DNA from: an uncultured Nitrospirota bacterium
Lineage (GTDB): Bacteria; CG2-30-53-67
Assembly: GCA_947259355.1 (NCBI GenBank)
Contig: CAMYMF010000015.1
Coordinates: 12,811 to 60,629 of the forward strand
Length of the DNA stretch: 47,819 bases
Direction of reading: 5' to 3'
Shown: positions 18,416 to 26,950 of the stretch, piece after piece
Position numbering within the stretch: the first letter of the stretch is position 1
Layout of the letters: every line of letters begins with the position of its first letter
Translations under genes and position numbers: made by a program
Notes under the pieces: generated by a model
Database searches by the model: none
What the model was told of the DNA's origin: nothing
What the model saw: only the letters and a program-made list of their open reading frames with translations

Positions 18416-19555
18416 ATGGCACTTCGAGTCCAGAACAACGTCACCGCACTGAACACCCAGAGAAACCTCTCCCATACGGACAGACTGCTCTCCCGAACCC
18501 TGGAGCGACTCTCCTCGGGTTTCCGGGTCAACCGGGCCGCAGACGACGCTGCGAACCTTGCCGTGTCCCAGGGACTGCGGGCCGACCTGGCCAGCTACAA
18601 AGTGGCTTCCCGAAACACGTCCGAAGCCAACTCCCTGCTGCAGGTGGCGGAGGGAGCCATGGACCAGATCGGCAACATGCTGACCCGCCTCAAAGAACTG
18701 GCCACCCAGGCCGCGTCCGCCAACACCAGTGGTGCCAACCGGATCAAGCTGAACAGTGAGGCGACCCAGCTGGCCAACGAAGTCTCCCGTATCGCGAACG
18801 TCACCAACTACGCCGGCACCAACGTCATCGACGGCACCTTCACCGGCGCGTCGACGGTGGTGGCGGCCGACCTGACCACCATCAACGCCATCGACAACGT
18901 CTATGACTTCGACGTCTCCGAAGCCGCCGGCGGAAGTTACACCATTGCCTATGCCGCCGGGACCGATGAGATGACACTGACCAAGGACGGTGTCTCCCAG
19001 ACGCTTACCGTCACAGCAGGGGCCACCGTCGATTTCACGGAGTTCGACATCAGCTTCAAGACAACCGAAGCGGCCGTCGTCGACACCGTCGGTGCCGCCT
19101 TTACCGCCATGTCGGATGTGGACGTCACTGCGGCCAACGGCGCAATCTTTCAGGTGGGCGCGGGCAACAGCTCCAACAACCAGATCCGCTTCTCCATCAC
19201 CGACGTCGACAGCGACGCCCTCGGCACGACGGCGCTGGCCGGCGGTATCGGGTCCATTGACATCTCCACCGCGGCCGGCGCACAAACGGCCATGGACGTG
19301 GTGGACGAGGCCATCGATGATGTGGCCCTTGCTCGCGGCCAGATCGGCGCCGTTCAGAACCGGCTGACCTACGCGGCCGCCAACCTGGCGACCACCATTG
19401 AAAACGTGACCGCCGCCGACTCGGTCATCCGCGATGCGGACATGGCGGCTGAAATGACGGAGTTTACCAAACACCAGATCCTTCTCCAGGCCGGTACGGC
19501 CATGCTGGCGCAGGCCAATGCCGCGCCGCAGGTGGTCCTCTCACTGCTGTCGTAA
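18416..19555 (+). CDS. fliC: Flagellin FliC
   Basis: This 379-residue filament subunit has conserved N-terminal D0/D1 helices (residues 1-140; NNVTALNTQRNL, RLSSGFRVNRAADDAA) and C-terminal helices (about 290-379; ARGQIGAVQNRL, AEMTEFTKHQIL). Between them is a variable, Thr/Ser/Ala-rich surface domain (about 140-290). The terminal sequence VVLSLLS is a slight variant of the usual SLL ending. A GGAGG site precedes ATG 18416. The exposed Ser/Thr-rich centre is the probable target of the neighbouring glycosyltransferases. Expression should be late, from the FliA promoter. Confidence 0.97.
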   Translation: MALRVQNNVTALNTQRNLSHTDRLLSRTLERLSSGFRVNRAADDAANLAVSQGLRADLASYKVASRNTSEANSLLQVAEGAMDQIGNMLTRLKELATQAASANTSGANRIKLNSEATQLANEVSRIANVTNYAGTNVIDGTFTGASTVVAADLTTINAIDNVYDFDVSEAAGGSYTIAYAAGTDEMTLTKDGVSQTLTVTAGATVDFTEFDISFKTTEAAVVDTVGAAFTAMSDVDVTAANGAIFQVGAGNSSNNQIRFSITDVDSDALGTTALAGGIGSIDISTAAGAQTAMDVVDEAIDDVALARGQIGAVQNRLTYAAANLATTIENVTAADSVIRDADMAAEMTEFTKHQILLQAGTAMLAQANAAPQVVLSLLS

Positions 19556-19591
19556 GCGGGACCCCTGAGGCACTCGAGCAGACTTCTGCGG

Positions 19592-19618
19592 CCCGGGGAG
19601 GCCCTCGGCCTCCCCGGG
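19592..19618 (+). terminator. Strong hairpin between fliC and flaG
   Basis: A perfect 12-base stem (CCCGGGGAGGCC, loop CTC, GGCCTCCCCGGG) follows the fliC stop by 36 bases. No T-run follows. It probably stabilises the fliC mRNA or partially attenuates read-through into flaG-fliD-fliS. Confidence 0.6.
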
Positions 19619-19641
19619 TAGCAGCCTAAAGGAGAAAGATC

Positions 19642-20040
19642 ATGAACACCATTGAAACACAACAGAAGTTCGATATCCGGGGCGCCTCTCCCCCGGAGCC
19701 GAGCGAGAAGTCCCCCGAGGCGCCCCAGCCAAAGGCCGTGACGGCGCCAGCCCCGGAAGCGCCAGCCCCGGAAGCGGCGGCCTCGGAAACGGCGGCCCCG
19801 CCATCGGCCGGACTGGAGACGCCGAGCCTGGAAGAAGCCGTGCAGGCCATCCAGGACTACGTCGACTCCCTGGGCAGGGACTTGAATTTCGCCGTCGACG
19901 AGGAGACCGGGAAGGTCGTCGTCAAGGTCTTCCGGCAGTCCGACGGGAAGCTGATTCGCCAGATCCCCTCGGAGGAGCTGCTGAACGTGGCCCGGCACAC
20001 CACCGGCCCCGAGGGGCTTCTGCTGCAGGAAAAAGTCTAG
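19642..20040 (+). CDS. flaG: FlaG-family flagellar protein
   Basis: This 132-residue protein has an Ala/Pro/Glu-rich, probably disordered first half (about 15-65). The C-terminal FlaG domain contains VQAIQDYVDSLGRDLNF, then VDEETGKVVVKVFRQSDGK and IRQIPSEELL. FlaG proteins influence filament length in several bacteria. It sits between fliC and fliD, which is its usual place. AAAGGAG precedes the ATG. The fliC-flaG hairpin suggests lower expression than flagellin. Confidence 0.92.
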   Translation: MNTIETQQKFDIRGASPPEPSEKSPEAPQPKAVTAPAPEAPAPEAAASETAAPPSAGLETPSLEEAVQAIQDYVDSLGRDLNFAVDEETGKVVVKVFRQSDGKLIRQIPSEELLNVARHTTGPEGLLLQEKV

Positions 20041-20045
20041 CGATT

Positions 20046-20077
20046 CCGACCCCGCTTGGGGTCGGCGCCGCTGTTTT
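20046..20077 (+). terminator. Hairpin between flaG and fliD
   Basis: CCGACCCC (20046-20053), loop GCTT and GGGGTCGG (20058-20065), with five T at 20073-20077 after an eight-base gap. It is a weak or partial terminator. Confidence 0.5.
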
Positions 20078-20094
20078 TCACGAGGTGAGGCATT

Positions 20095-23000
20095 GTGGCC
20101 AGCACCAACTCCATCAGCGGGCTGTCGTCCGGCCTCGATTGGCAGGGCATCATCGATCAGATCTACGAGATCGAACGGCGCCCCATCACCCTGCTGGAAG
20201 ACCGGGTCCAGGATTACGAGGACAAACTCGACGCCTGGCGGGACGTCAACACCCGGCTGCTCACGCTGAAGAGCTCCGCGAGCTCTCTCAACACGGTGTC
20301 GGCCTTCAGTCTTTTCGCCGCATCGACCAGTTCTTCTTCGACAACCAGCGCGGACAAAATTCTCAGTGCCACCGTCGGGGCCGATGCCGCCACCGGCAGC
20401 TATGCCGTGGACGTGACCCAGCTCGCCCGGGCCCAGAAACTCTCGTCGGCGAGCGTTTCAGACAAGACGGCTGCCCTCGGCACCAGCGGCGACATTCTCA
20501 TCAACGGCCAGGTCGCCCACATCGAAACGTCCGACAGCCTCGACACCATCCGGGACAAGATCAACGCGGTCAACAGCGGGACGAGCGCCTCCCGGGTGAC
20601 GGCGACGCTTCTGCAGAACGGGGCTTCCGACTACCGGCTGATCCTCACCAGCGACGTCGAAGGTGTCGAGGGGATCACCCTGCTCGACGCGAACACCTCG
20701 AACGTGCTCCAAACGCTGGGGTTCATCGACGCGACCGTAGACATCCGAGAGCGCACCAGCGATGGCTTCCTGTCCGCGGCATTCACCAACAGCACCACCG
20801 CCGCCGGCACCCTCCTCGGCCTGAGCACCCCGCCGGGGGCCACCACTGTCTCCATCGGCGGTGAGAATGTCGACATCGATCTCTCCACCGAATCGCTGGC
20901 CGACATCGCCGCCAACATCGATGCCCTCACCGGCGTTTCGGCATCGGTGCTCAGCACCACCACCGCCGGGGTCACCACCTACCAGATCGACATCAGCGGC
21001 ACCACCGACTTCTCGGACACCGACAATATCCTGCAGACACTCGGTTTCGTGGCCGGCCAGCACAGCGCCACCACCGAAGTCCATACGGGCAGCCTGGCTA
21101 CCACCGACGGCGATGCCGTCACCCTCATGACCGCAGCGACCCTCATGGCTGACTTGTGGACCGGCGGCGCCAGCGCCGGCGTTCAGACAAACGACACGAT
21201 CACCATCAGCGGTACCCAGGGCGATGGAGCGGCTGTCAGCAGTTTCGCTTACACCGTGCAGGCCGGCGACACGGTCCAGGACTTGCTGGACCGGATCAAC
21301 AACGCCACCGACGGTTTCGGCGCAGGGAGCCGGCCCGCCACCGCGAGCGTCGTGGACGGCAAGATCGTTATCACCGACGGCACCGCGGGGGACAGCCTGC
21401 TCTCTCTCACCCTTACGGCGAACAACGAGGGGGGCGGCACCCTCGATTTCGGCACCATCGCCGCCACCACCGAGGGACGGGAGATGGAGCTGATAGCCGG
21501 ACAGGATGCGCGCCTCACGGTGGACGGCATCTCGGTCACCAGCAGCACCAACACCGTCACCCAGGTCATGGAGGGGGTCACCCTCAATCTGCTGAGCGTG
21601 GAAGCGGGAACCACGGTGACCGTTTCCGTCGAGCGGGACTTGGAGACCATTCGGGACACCGTTCAGGATTTCATCAGCAATTACAACGACATCATCTCTT
21701 ATATCGGCGAACAGTTCAATTACGACGAGGAGAAGGAAGAGACGGGCGGCGTGCTTTTCGGAGACCAGACCCTGGTGTCCGTGCAGTCCGACCTGCGCAC
21801 CCTCATCGTCAACACGGTCTGGGGCACCGAGAATGGGCTCAACTCCCTGGGGCTCGTCGGTATCAATGTGGACGACGACGGCCTGCTCTCCATGGATGAA
21901 ACGACCTTCATGGGGTATCTGAACACCAATTTCGACGATGTGCGCAACCTCTTCGTGGGAACGGGCACGTCCACCAACAGCAACATCCAGTACATCGGTC
22001 ATACCAAGGAGACGCAAAAGGGCGAATACAGCGTCGACATCACGCAGGTCGCCACCAAGGGAACGGTCAGCGGTACGGTGGACCTCTCCGGCGGCATCGG
22101 TGCCGACAACACCCTCACCGTCACCGAGGGAACGCGGGAGGCCGTGGTGACCATGACCACCGGTGAGGATATCGACACCATCGTCAACGCCATCAACTCG
22201 GAATTGTCCACCGAATACACGGAGGTGCGAAAAAGCACGGCCACCAACACCGCCGGGGGCTCGGCCATTGTCAACAGCACGGCATGGAGCGCCATCGACG
22301 GCGTCACGGCCGCCGACGGCGATATCATCACCTTCAGCGGCACCACCCGTGCGGGACAGGCCATCAGCGGATCGTACACCCTGGACCTCGCGGGCGACAC
22401 CGTGGAAGACCTGCTGGCCGCCATCGAAGATGCCTACAGCAAAGAGATCTATGCCACCCTCGATACCGACGGCCGGCTGGTGCTCACCGAGAAGAGTGCG
22501 GGGGACAGCAGCCTCACCTTTTCCATCGACACCACCGACGTCACCGGCCTTTCCTTCGGCAACTTTGAAGACACCGGTCTCAACACGGACGGGCGCTTCG
22601 CCATGGCCGTGACGGCCTCCAAGGATGCCAACAACTATCTCGTACTGACCCATCAGCACTACGGCACTGAGCGCAGTTTCACCATTTCCCAGACGGCACC
22701 GGCCGAAACGGGCCTCACCGATGGTACCTACGCGGGGCTCGATGTGGCGGGGACCATCAACGGTGAGGCGGCCACCGGCAGCGGCCAGCTCCTCACCGGC
22801 GACACGGGGACGGCCAATGTGAACGGACTCGCCCTGCAGTACACGGGAACCGCGACCGGTTCCGTGGGCACCCTGAAGCTGACCCTCGGGGTGGCCGAGC
22901 AGATGAACACCCAGCTCTACTACATCACCGACAGCAATGACGGCTATGTGGGATTCAAAACGGACTCTATCCGCAACTACGTGGACGACCTGGAAGAGGA

Positions 23001-23145
23001 CATCGAATTCAAGGACGCCCAACTGGCCAAGCGGATGGAGATCCTCCGGGCGAAATTCGTCAGCATGGAAATCGCTCTCAACGCGATGGCCAGCATCAGT
23101 GGATGGCTGAACAGCCAGACCCAGTCCCTGAACCGACTCTTGTAA
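20095..23145 (+). CDS. fliD: Filament cap protein FliD, unusually long
   Basis: This 1,016-residue flagellar hook-associated protein 2 has the FliD N-terminal domain (about 5-100; SGLSSGLDWQGIIDQI) and FliD C-terminal elements (about 470-620; ARLTVDGISV, VQDFISNYNDIISYI). A terminal cap helix (KRMEILRAKFVSMEIALN) and a Leu-rich end follow. Usual lengths are roughly 450-700 residues. The extra length comes from Thr/Ser/Gly-rich beta modules at about 345-455 and about 640-960. Two of these are related (DTITISGT...GDTVQDLLDRI and DIITFSGT...GDTVEDLLAAI). The start is GTG at 20095 with GAGGTGAGG upstream. The filament tip may carry glycans or act as an adhesin (inference). Confidence 0.93.
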   Translation: MASTNSISGLSSGLDWQGIIDQIYEIERRPITLLEDRVQDYEDKLDAWRDVNTRLLTLKSSASSLNTVSAFSLFAASTSSSSTTSADKILSATVGADAATGSYAVDVTQLARAQKLSSASVSDKTAALGTSGDILINGQVAHIETSDSLDTIRDKINAVNSGTSASRVTATLLQNGASDYRLILTSDVEGVEGITLLDANTSNVLQTLGFIDATVDIRERTSDGFLSAAFTNSTTAAGTLLGLSTPPGATTVSIGGENVDIDLSTESLADIAANIDALTGVSASVLSTTTAGVTTYQIDISGTTDFSDTDNILQTLGFVAGQHSATTEVHTGSLATTDGDAVTLMTAATLMADLWTGGASAGVQTNDTITISGTQGDGAAVSSFAYTVQAGDTVQDLLDRINNATDGFGAGSRPATASVVDGKIVITDGTAGDSLLSLTLTANNEGGGTLDFGTIAATTEGREMELIAGQDARLTVDGISVTSSTNTVTQVMEGVTLNLLSVEAGTTVTVSVERDLETIRDTVQDFISNYNDIISYIGEQFNYDEEKEETGGVLFGDQTLVSVQSDLRTLIVNTVWGTENGLNSLGLVGINVDDDGLLSMDETTFMGYLNTNFDDVRNLFVGTGTSTNSNIQYIGHTKETQKGEYSVDITQVATKGTVSGTVDLSGGIGADNTLTVTEGTREAVVTMTTGEDIDTIVNAINSELSTEYTEVRKSTATNTAGGSAIVNSTAWSAIDGVTAADGDIITFSGTTRAGQAISGSYTLDLAGDTVEDLLAAIEDAYSKEIYATLDTDGRLVLTEKSAGDSSLTFSIDTTDVTGLSFGNFEDTGLNTDGRFAMAVTASKDANNYLVLTHQHYGTERSFTISQTAPAETGLTDGTYAGLDVAGTINGEAATGSGQLLTGDTGTANVNGLALQYTGTATGSVGTLKLTLGVAEQMNTQLYYITDSNDGYVGFKTDSIRNYVDDLEEDIEFKDAQLAKRMEILRAKFVSMEIALNAMASISGWLNSQTQSLNRLL

Positions 23146-23156
23146 CGGAGGACCCG

Positions 23157-23582
23157 ATGTCACGGCAGCACCCCAGCGCCTATCAGACCACCGAGATTCT
23201 GACCGCCGATCCGGGCCGGTTGATTCTGTTGCTCTACGATGGTGCCCTGCGCGCCCTTCGTGAGGCTCGTGAAAGCCTCGCCCGCGGGCAGCACATGGAG
23301 AAGTTCGAATGCCTCGACCGGGCGGAGAATATCGTGGCCGAATTGATGGGCTGCCTCGATGAGGAGAAGGGCGGTGAGATTGCGCGCCAGCTCAAGAGCC
23401 TCTACGCCTATGTGCTCAAACGGATCCTCGATGCCAACCTGAAGGGGGACGAAAAGGCCATCGATGAATGTCTCCGGATCCTGGGCACGCTGCGGGACGC
23501 TTGGCAGACGATCCTTCAGAAGAAACCCGACGCAAACGCATCGGCCCCTTCCGCGAGGGGCGCACTCAGCGCCACCGTCTGA
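23157..23582 (+). CDS. fliS: Flagellin export chaperone FliS
   Basis: This 141-residue helical protein has the FliS signature: AYQTTEILTADPGRLILLLYDGAL near the N-terminus and LRILGTLRDAWQTIL near the end. FliS binds the flagellin C-terminus and prevents early polymerisation. It starts 11 bases after fliD behind a GGAG site. Upstream in-frame starts lie within fliD. Confidence 0.95.
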   Translation: MSRQHPSAYQTTEILTADPGRLILLLYDGALRALREARESLARGQHMEKFECLDRAENIVAELMGCLDEEKGGEIARQLKSLYAYVLKRILDANLKGDEKAIDECLRILGTLRDAWQTILQKKPDANASAPSARGALSATV

Positions 23583-23591
23583 GGAGTCCCC

Positions 23592-24026
23592 ATGACCGAC
23601 TCGACCCGTCCAAACATCGAGGCTTCTCTCCAGGAAAAGATCACCTGCTGCGCCATGCTGGAGCGACTGGCAGCAGAGGAGCTGGTCGCCCTGGAAGCGG
23701 GCAGTGTCGTTCTCTTAAACAGAATCCTGCGAAAAAAGATCGGGCTCATTCGAAAGATCGACAGCATCGACAGCAACCTCGCGGTCGACCTTGCGTCCCT
23801 CACGCCCGCCAACCGGCACCGATTGGCGCCCAGGATCGAAACCCTTCGGGGCGCGCTCGGCCGCCTGCAGACACTGCAGGACCGAGCCACTCAGCTGGCC
23901 CGGCGCATGCAGGTCGGCCTGCAGCAGGAGATGAACAAGACTTCCGGTGGGCGTCGTCTCTTGGCGGGATATCAGCCAAGGCAACAGGGGGCACCGGCCC
24001 GCTTTCTGCACCGGCGACGTGCGTGA
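23592..24026 (+). CDS. FlgN/FliT-like flagellar export chaperone
   Basis: This 144-residue, almost wholly helical protein follows fliS by nine bases with GAGGAG upstream. It has the FlgN pattern: an N-terminal EKITCCAMLERLAAEEL helix, a central RKKIGLIRKID segment, and a C-terminal helix with QVGLQQEMNK. FlgN chaperones the hook-filament junction proteins FlgK and FlgL, and FliT chaperones FliD. The position after fliS would suit either, so no symbol is given. The basic C-terminal tail (FLHRRRA) is unusual. Confidence 0.7.
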   Translation: MTDSTRPNIEASLQEKITCCAMLERLAAEELVALEAGSVVLLNRILRKKIGLIRKIDSIDSNLAVDLASLTPANRHRLAPRIETLRGALGRLQTLQDRATQLARRMQVGLQQEMNKTSGGRRLLAGYQPRQQGAPARFLHRRRA

Positions 24027-24056
24027 GACCACGCCGGACCCGGGCGCGAACCCATC

Positions 24057-25703
24057 TCACAATGCCACCGCCTGGAGACTCGCTTCCAGGTCCGCCAGCA
24101 GCGGTTGCATCTCCATCGACAGAACATCCTGAAGGGCCGCCAGATCCATCGCGGTGACGGCACGCTCGATCCGCTGCAGCAGCCGCAGCAGGTCCGTCCG
24201 AAAAACAGCCATGCCCGCCACCGCCTCCGGCGCCACGTCTGCCGCCTCCTGGAAACGCCCCAGAGCATCGAGAACTTGGACCCAGAGGTCGAAGATCGGC
24301 ACGATCGCGACGAAGCCCGTCTCCTTTTCACCCACCACAAATCCCGCCAAAGCGGCCTCAACGTGCCCCCCGATCTTCCCGAGGAGTCCCCGAAGCCGCA
24401 GACGGGCGTTGTGCGACGCCGATGCCATCGGCGCCACAGGCCCGCGTCGTACCACCGACGCTGCGCGCAGGGGCGGGATCTCCCGCTGCAGATCGTAGAG
24501 TTTGAGATCACCGGTGATTTCAGACTCACCGGTATGGAGCAGACGCATCCCCACCAGGGGAGCTGCATCCCGAAGACGGGCCACGGCGGCCGCGTCTCCC
24601 GCAGCCAGCGCCGCCTGCAGGTCGACGCCCGCCGTCAGCACCTCCGGTGCGAGCACCCGCCGACAAGCCATGCCCGAGGTACAGCGGTTCGGGTCGTCGC
24701 ACGGCGCGCAGGGCAGATCGCCGTAGAGAACAAGATGCCCGGGCCCGTAGGGCGCGGTTTCGTAGGGATAGGTCATGCCGTAGGAGGCGCAGAGGGTGCG
24801 GGTGCCGACGGCGGCGGCCACATGCACCGTGCCGGTGTCCCCCGTGATCAGCAGATCACACAGCCCGAGGAACCCGCCCAGCTCCTCCAGCGTCGTCTCC
24901 CCCATGAGGTTGAGGATGGCGCCCGGGCCGACCCCCAGCCGGCCGGTGATCTCCTCTCCCAGGGCGCGCTCCGACGGGCTTCCGAACAAGAGGACCCGTC
25001 CCCGCCGTGCTTCCACGAGATGATCGACCAGCGCTGCCAACCCGGCGCTGCCGAGTTTCTTGAACCCCCGGGACGCCCCCGGCTGTATCCCATAGCAGGG
25101 ACCATTCGGTCCCCATCCCTGCTCCCGCAGCCGCTGCTCACAGGCGGCCGTGACGTGCGGCCGAACCGGAAAGACCAGTCCCCGTAACGACGGGGAGACC
25201 CCGGCCACCGCCATGGAGAGATCGACGAGATTTTTCAGCGCGGGGTTGCGCCCGAACTGCCGTGTCTGCTCCACCACCCGGGCCGTCACCGGATCGCCGT
25301 AGCAGAACCGGCCGTCGGCGCCCACGGTCTTTCCCCGGACTGCGCCGGCGCCCGCCAGTGAGCTCAGCACCGCTTCGAAGTCGGTGAACTGACGGTTGAT
25401 GATCCGATCAAAGCGCGACCCCCGCAGGCGGCGCAGCAGCTCGCGAAGTTCCCGGTAAGCCGCCCAGGAGAACTGCGCATCGTTTCGGATCGCCTCGGCC
25501 AGTCGAACGCGGGGAAAGGCGATCACTTCATCGAGGTCCGGATTGCGCGCAAGCACCTCGGCAAAGGTTTCCGCCACCAGAACTGCCAGATGGGCATCGG
25601 GATATCTCTCCCGCAATCCCCGAATCATGGGGGTCACCTGCAAGATATCCCCCATCCGGTGGGTGCGGATCACGAGAATTCTTTTCACTGCGTTGTCGGC
25701 CAC
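24057..25703 (-). CDS. GT9 heptosyltransferase-like protein with helical C-terminal extension
   Basis: This 548-residue protein has a GT9 domain over roughly the first 360 residues: ILVIRTHRMGDILQVTP near the start, a central donor-binding region with IQPGASRGFKKL, and GDTGTVHVAAAVGT. A Cys-containing stretch (PCAPCDDPNRCTSGMAC) follows, as in many GT9 enzymes. The last 180 residues are helical with no recognised family. It starts at GTG 25703, nine bases after the maf-like gene. A second GTG at 25688 would begin right at KRILVIRT and is nearly as likely. It converges on the flgN-like gene. Flagellin or surface-glycan modification is inferred from context. Confidence 0.8.
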   Translation of the reverse strand: MADNAVKRILVIRTHRMGDILQVTPMIRGLRERYPDAHLAVLVAETFAEVLARNPDLDEVIAFPRVRLAEAIRNDAQFSWAAYRELRELLRRLRGSRFDRIINRQFTDFEAVLSSLAGAGAVRGKTVGADGRFCYGDPVTARVVEQTRQFGRNPALKNLVDLSMAVAGVSPSLRGLVFPVRPHVTAACEQRLREQGWGPNGPCYGIQPGASRGFKKLGSAGLAALVDHLVEARRGRVLLFGSPSERALGEEITGRLGVGPGAILNLMGETTLEELGGFLGLCDLLITGDTGTVHVAAAVGTRTLCASYGMTYPYETAPYGPGHLVLYGDLPCAPCDDPNRCTSGMACRRVLAPEVLTAGVDLQAALAAGDAAAVARLRDAAPLVGMRLLHTGESEITGDLKLYDLQREIPPLRAASVVRRGPVAPMASASHNARLRLRGLLGKIGGHVEAALAGFVVGEKETGFVAIVPIFDLWVQVLDALGRFQEAADVAPEAVAGMAVFRTDLLRLLQRIERAVTAMDLAALQDVLSMEMQPLLADLEASLQAVAL

Positions 25704-25711
25704 AGCCTCTC

Positions 25712-26449
25712 TCAATCCCCATCGTGCCGCAGGGCGTCCATCAGATGCAAGACGTCCCGGGCCTCGTGAAGCGCGTTGCCGCCGCGGGGCAGTCGGGCCC
25801 GCAGCGTGTCGAGACGAAGGGGGGCACCAGAAAAGTTTGCATCCACGAAGGAGGCCAGCGCTGGATCGTGCAGTCGGCACTCGGCATAATCACGGCACCC
25901 CACCACAGCCTGGTATGCTGCGCGATAGTATGCCGGTGCGAGCTCCGCGGCCGGCAGGTGCCGGAGGACGGCCAGCTGCGACACGATCTCCGCCCCACCG
26001 TACCGATCCAGATGCTCCGCCAGCGCCTCCGGCCCGTCGCCGAGCCGGAGGGTGAGCCCCGGTCGCCCCAAGAGCCCATCCAGGGCGGTGCAGGCCAGGG
26101 CCATGCGCAGCACAACGGGATCCGCTTCCACCAGCAGGACCGGTTCCCCCACCGGCCAGCTCTCGAGTGCCGCCTGGACATGGTAGAAGAGCCCGCAGCC
26201 GAGCACCGCAAGGAGCCGATGCTGCCTCGGCAGCGCGGCGGCGATTCTCTGGGCTTCCCCCAGCGGGTCGAGCGGGCTGTGCAGATGAATCGATCGACCC
26301 TCCGGCGTCGTGACCTTCAGGGTCGGCACGCCCGCGGGTGTTGGAACCAGCTGGTGCGACGGCGCCATCGGCGCGTTGGCAACGCTTTCATAGACGTCGG
26401 GGAATCTCTGTTTCAAGACATCCATGTTGCGGCTCGTCTGCCGGTCCAT
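25712..26449 (-). CDS. Maf N-terminal-domain protein lacking the catalytic part
   Basis: This 245-residue protein resembles only the N-terminal portion of motility-associated factor (Maf) glycosyltransferases: an initial NMDVLKQRFPDVYESV helix, then TTPEGRSIHLHSPLDP, LLAVLGCGLFYHV and VLLVEADPVVLRMA. Full Maf proteins continue into a DUF115 sugar-transfer domain that is absent here. It starts at ATG 26449 after GGGAGG. It is followed at once by the GT9 gene in the same operon, so the GT9 may supply transfer activity (inference). It could also be a decayed Maf. Confidence 0.7.
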   Translation of the reverse strand: MDRQTSRNMDVLKQRFPDVYESVANAPMAPSHQLVPTPAGVPTLKVTTPEGRSIHLHSPLDPLGEAQRIAAALPRQHRLLAVLGCGLFYHVQAALESWPVGEPVLLVEADPVVLRMALACTALDGLLGRPGLTLRLGDGPEALAEHLDRYGGAEIVSQLAVLRHLPAAELAPAYYRAAYQAVVGCRDYAECRLHDPALASFVDANFSGAPLRLDTLRARLPRGGNALHEARDVLHLMDALRHDGD

Positions 26450-26563
26450 CGTGCCTCCCGATAGATCACGTATGCCCCATCCGGACTCAGGACCACTCGG
26501 AATGAGGCAGCACCTCCTGCAGCACAATCGCTGCAACTCTTTGTTTTTCAACTGCTTACCAAA

Positions 26564-26593
26564 ATCATATCGCACGGCTCCGAAGGGTGTCAA
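26564..26593 (-). promoter_or_regulatory. Sigma-70 promoter of the Maf-N/GT9 operon
   Basis: On the minus strand, TTGACA (26593-26588), an 18-base spacer and TATGAT (26569-26564). Transcription would begin near 26557, about 108 bases before the Maf-N start. These glycosylation genes therefore appear constitutive, unlike the sigma-54 pair. Confidence 0.7.
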
Positions 26594-26652
26594 TGAGTTT
26601 GCGCCACGATTTCGTCGATTTTAATTTTCTGGTTTCTTTGCCGAGAAAAGCC

Positions 26653-26679
26653 TAAAGTTCGCCGCTGAATTGTCGATAA
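26653..26679 (+). promoter_or_regulatory. Sigma-28 (FliA) promoter, near-consensus
   Basis: TAAAGTTC, an 11-base spacer and GTCGATAA match the enterobacterial FliA consensus at 14 of 16 bases with exact spacing. It lies 42 bases before the start at 26722. Confidence 0.8.
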
Positions 26680-26721
26680 GGAGGTAACACGATTCTCTGC
26701 CCAGCCGCAAGGAGAGCGCCC

Positions 26722-26922
26722 ATGAAGATACTGCCCAATCCGATGGATCATTTCCTCCGACCCGGTGAAGAAACCGCCGACGGGCGGGACAAGACCCAAC
26801 GCCCGAGGCAGCGAGAAGGCCCGGCCGGGTTGCCTGCAGACCGCGTGGAGATTTCCGCGCAGGGCCGGAAAGAACAGATCCAGCAGGAGATGGTTGCAGA
26901 GATCATTCGGAAGATCCGCTGA
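26722..26922 (+). CDS. Small FliA-dependent protein, weakly FlgM-like
   Basis: This 66-residue charged protein has AGGAG upstream of its ATG and a strong sigma-28 promoter. The second half, DRVEISAQGRKEQIQQEMVAEIIRKIR in outline, loosely recalls the middle of FlgM proteins (DRVxxSxxxxxIQ). The usual C-terminal sigma-binding helices are missing or unrecognisable. It precedes the receiver gene by 28 bases. A role in the late flagellar checkpoint or in motility signalling is possible but unproven. Confidence 0.6.
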   Translation: MKILPNPMDHFLRPGEETADGRDKTQRPRQREGPAGLPADRVEISAQGRKEQIQQEMVAEIIRKIR

Positions 26923-26950
26923 GAATTAGCTCCGGAGGCCACCGAACGCT

